A stretch of DNA of 5,441 bases from PHAA01 sp034678805. GTDB lineage: Bacteria > Bacillota > Syntrophomonadia > Syntrophomonadales > Syntrophomonadaceae. The stretch lies in assembly GCA_034678805.1 (NCBI GenBank), contig JAXDBN010000240.1, positions 1 through 5,441 of the forward strand. Reading direction: 5' to 3'. A program made the translations under genes and the position numbers. Below the pieces are notes generated by a model. It was not told the DNA's origin, ran no database searches, and worked only from the letters and a program-made list of their open reading frames with translations. Position 1 is the stretch's first letter. The number at the start of each line of letters is the position of its first letter. This document shows positions 5,250 to 5,441 of the stretch, piece by piece.

Positions 5250-5318
5250 ATGGAAACTGTCGCCAATTTCTGCTATTTGTTCCGGTTGAGACTCATATCA
5301 TTTATAATAAATCTATAG
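5250..5318 (+). CDS. Possible 22-residue small ORF, divergent from the Xre gene
   Basis: An AGGAGG (5238-5243) lies 6 nt before an ATG (5250) and starts a 22-codon frame ending at TAG 5316-5318. The product begins METVANFCYLF and is hydrophobic in its second half (LRLISFIINL), which suits a tiny membrane peptide. The ribosome site is excellent, but no good promoter is visible and the frame is short enough to arise by chance. It could be a leader peptide for the gene starting at 5384. A TATAAT at 5303-5308 inside it may instead be a promoter for that gene. Confidence 0.35.
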   Translation: METVANFCYLFRLRLISFIINL

Positions 5319-5365
5319 GGGCGACGAGCTGTTTCGGCAGTGGATAAGCCGAATCGATCATCCCT
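5317..5365 (+). promoter_or_regulatory. Structured leader upstream of the gene at 5384
   Basis: The stretch folds into stacked stems: 5317-5321 with 5361-5365 (one G-U pair), 5322-5324 with 5354-5356, and 5333-5338 (TTCGGC) with 5348-5353 (GCCGAA) around a 9-nt loop. The last two stems are contiguous on the 3' side. It ends 4 nt before AGGAGG (5370-5375), so folding could affect ribosome access. I do not recognise a named riboswitch class. This is a cis-regulatory candidate on secondary structure alone. Confidence 0.35.
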
Positions 5366-5383
5366 GAATAGGAGGTGCTTTTG

Positions 5384-5441
5384 ATGAATGTATTTGTCCG
5401 GTCGGTCTCCCAAATTCTCAAAGGTGCGGCAAAGGCTTTTC
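5384..5441 (+). CDS. Start of an unidentified gene (3'-truncated by the window)
   Basis: An ATG with AGGAGG at 5370-5375 (8-nt spacing) opens a frame that stays open to the window edge. Nineteen residues are visible, beginning MNVFVRSVSQILKGAAKAF. The Shine-Dalgarno site is near perfect and the start convincing. The basic, amphipathic opening is compatible with the cytoplasmic N-terminus of a membrane protein (DUF4153-type proteins can begin like this), but that is a guess from 19 residues and no family is assigned. Confidence 0.6.
   Translation, partial: MNVFVRSVSQILKGAAKAF

Noticed and set aside
1..5441. CRISPR array, tRNA, rRNA or intact insertion sequence
   Set aside because: No regularly spaced direct repeats, no cloverleaf or rRNA-like stretches, and no transposase frame or terminal inverted repeats were seen on either strand.

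Overview
The window looks like chromosomal DNA of a Clostridia-type Firmicute, perhaps Peptococcaceae-like. This rests on AGGAGG-type Shine-Dalgarno sites, GTG and TTG starts, an Xre + DUF2178 operon, and a BspA-type leucine-rich repeat protein. It is an inference from gene types, not a proven assignment.

Left part (1-1966, + strand, visibly AT-rich): the 3' portion of a large secreted-type protein with a von Willebrand A domain, calcium-binding DxDxDG repeats and a C-terminal His...Cys domain that looks like a circularly permuted papain/NlpC-P60-like fold. A small BspA-type LRR surface or lipoprotein follows. Its Shine-Dalgarno site lies in the 3' arm of a strong hairpin. Positions 1967-2217 hold no intact gene, but a truncated 3' fragment of a conserved-looking protein (2043-2216) ends abruptly beside the stop of the next gene.

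Middle part (2218-4221, - strand, higher GC for the first gene): a membrane-anchored OmpA-domain protein with a Pro-rich linker, then two tandem paralogous PAS-only proteins, each with a short N-terminal helix and no output domain. The gap 2806-3050 holds a weak promoter and a probable terminator. The gap 3504-3759 holds a good intrinsic terminator and otherwise nothing recognisable apart from a possible mobile-element scar. The gap 4222-4530 holds, right to left, a strong terminator for the DUF2178 operon, a canonical G-quadruplex motif, two TATAAT boxes and the leader of the second PAS gene.

Right part (4531-5441): a compact - strand operon of an Xre-family regulator (TTG start) and a four-helix DUF2178 membrane protein. 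It has a near-consensus promoter and an inverted repeat over the start of transcription that suggests autoregulation. To the right, on the + strand, are a possible 22-codon ORF, a structured leader, and the first 19 codons of an unidentified gene.

The genes do not form one obvious pathway. The common theme is cell-surface or envelope proteins plus small sensory and regulatory modules, with signs of recombination around 2217 and duplication of the PAS gene.
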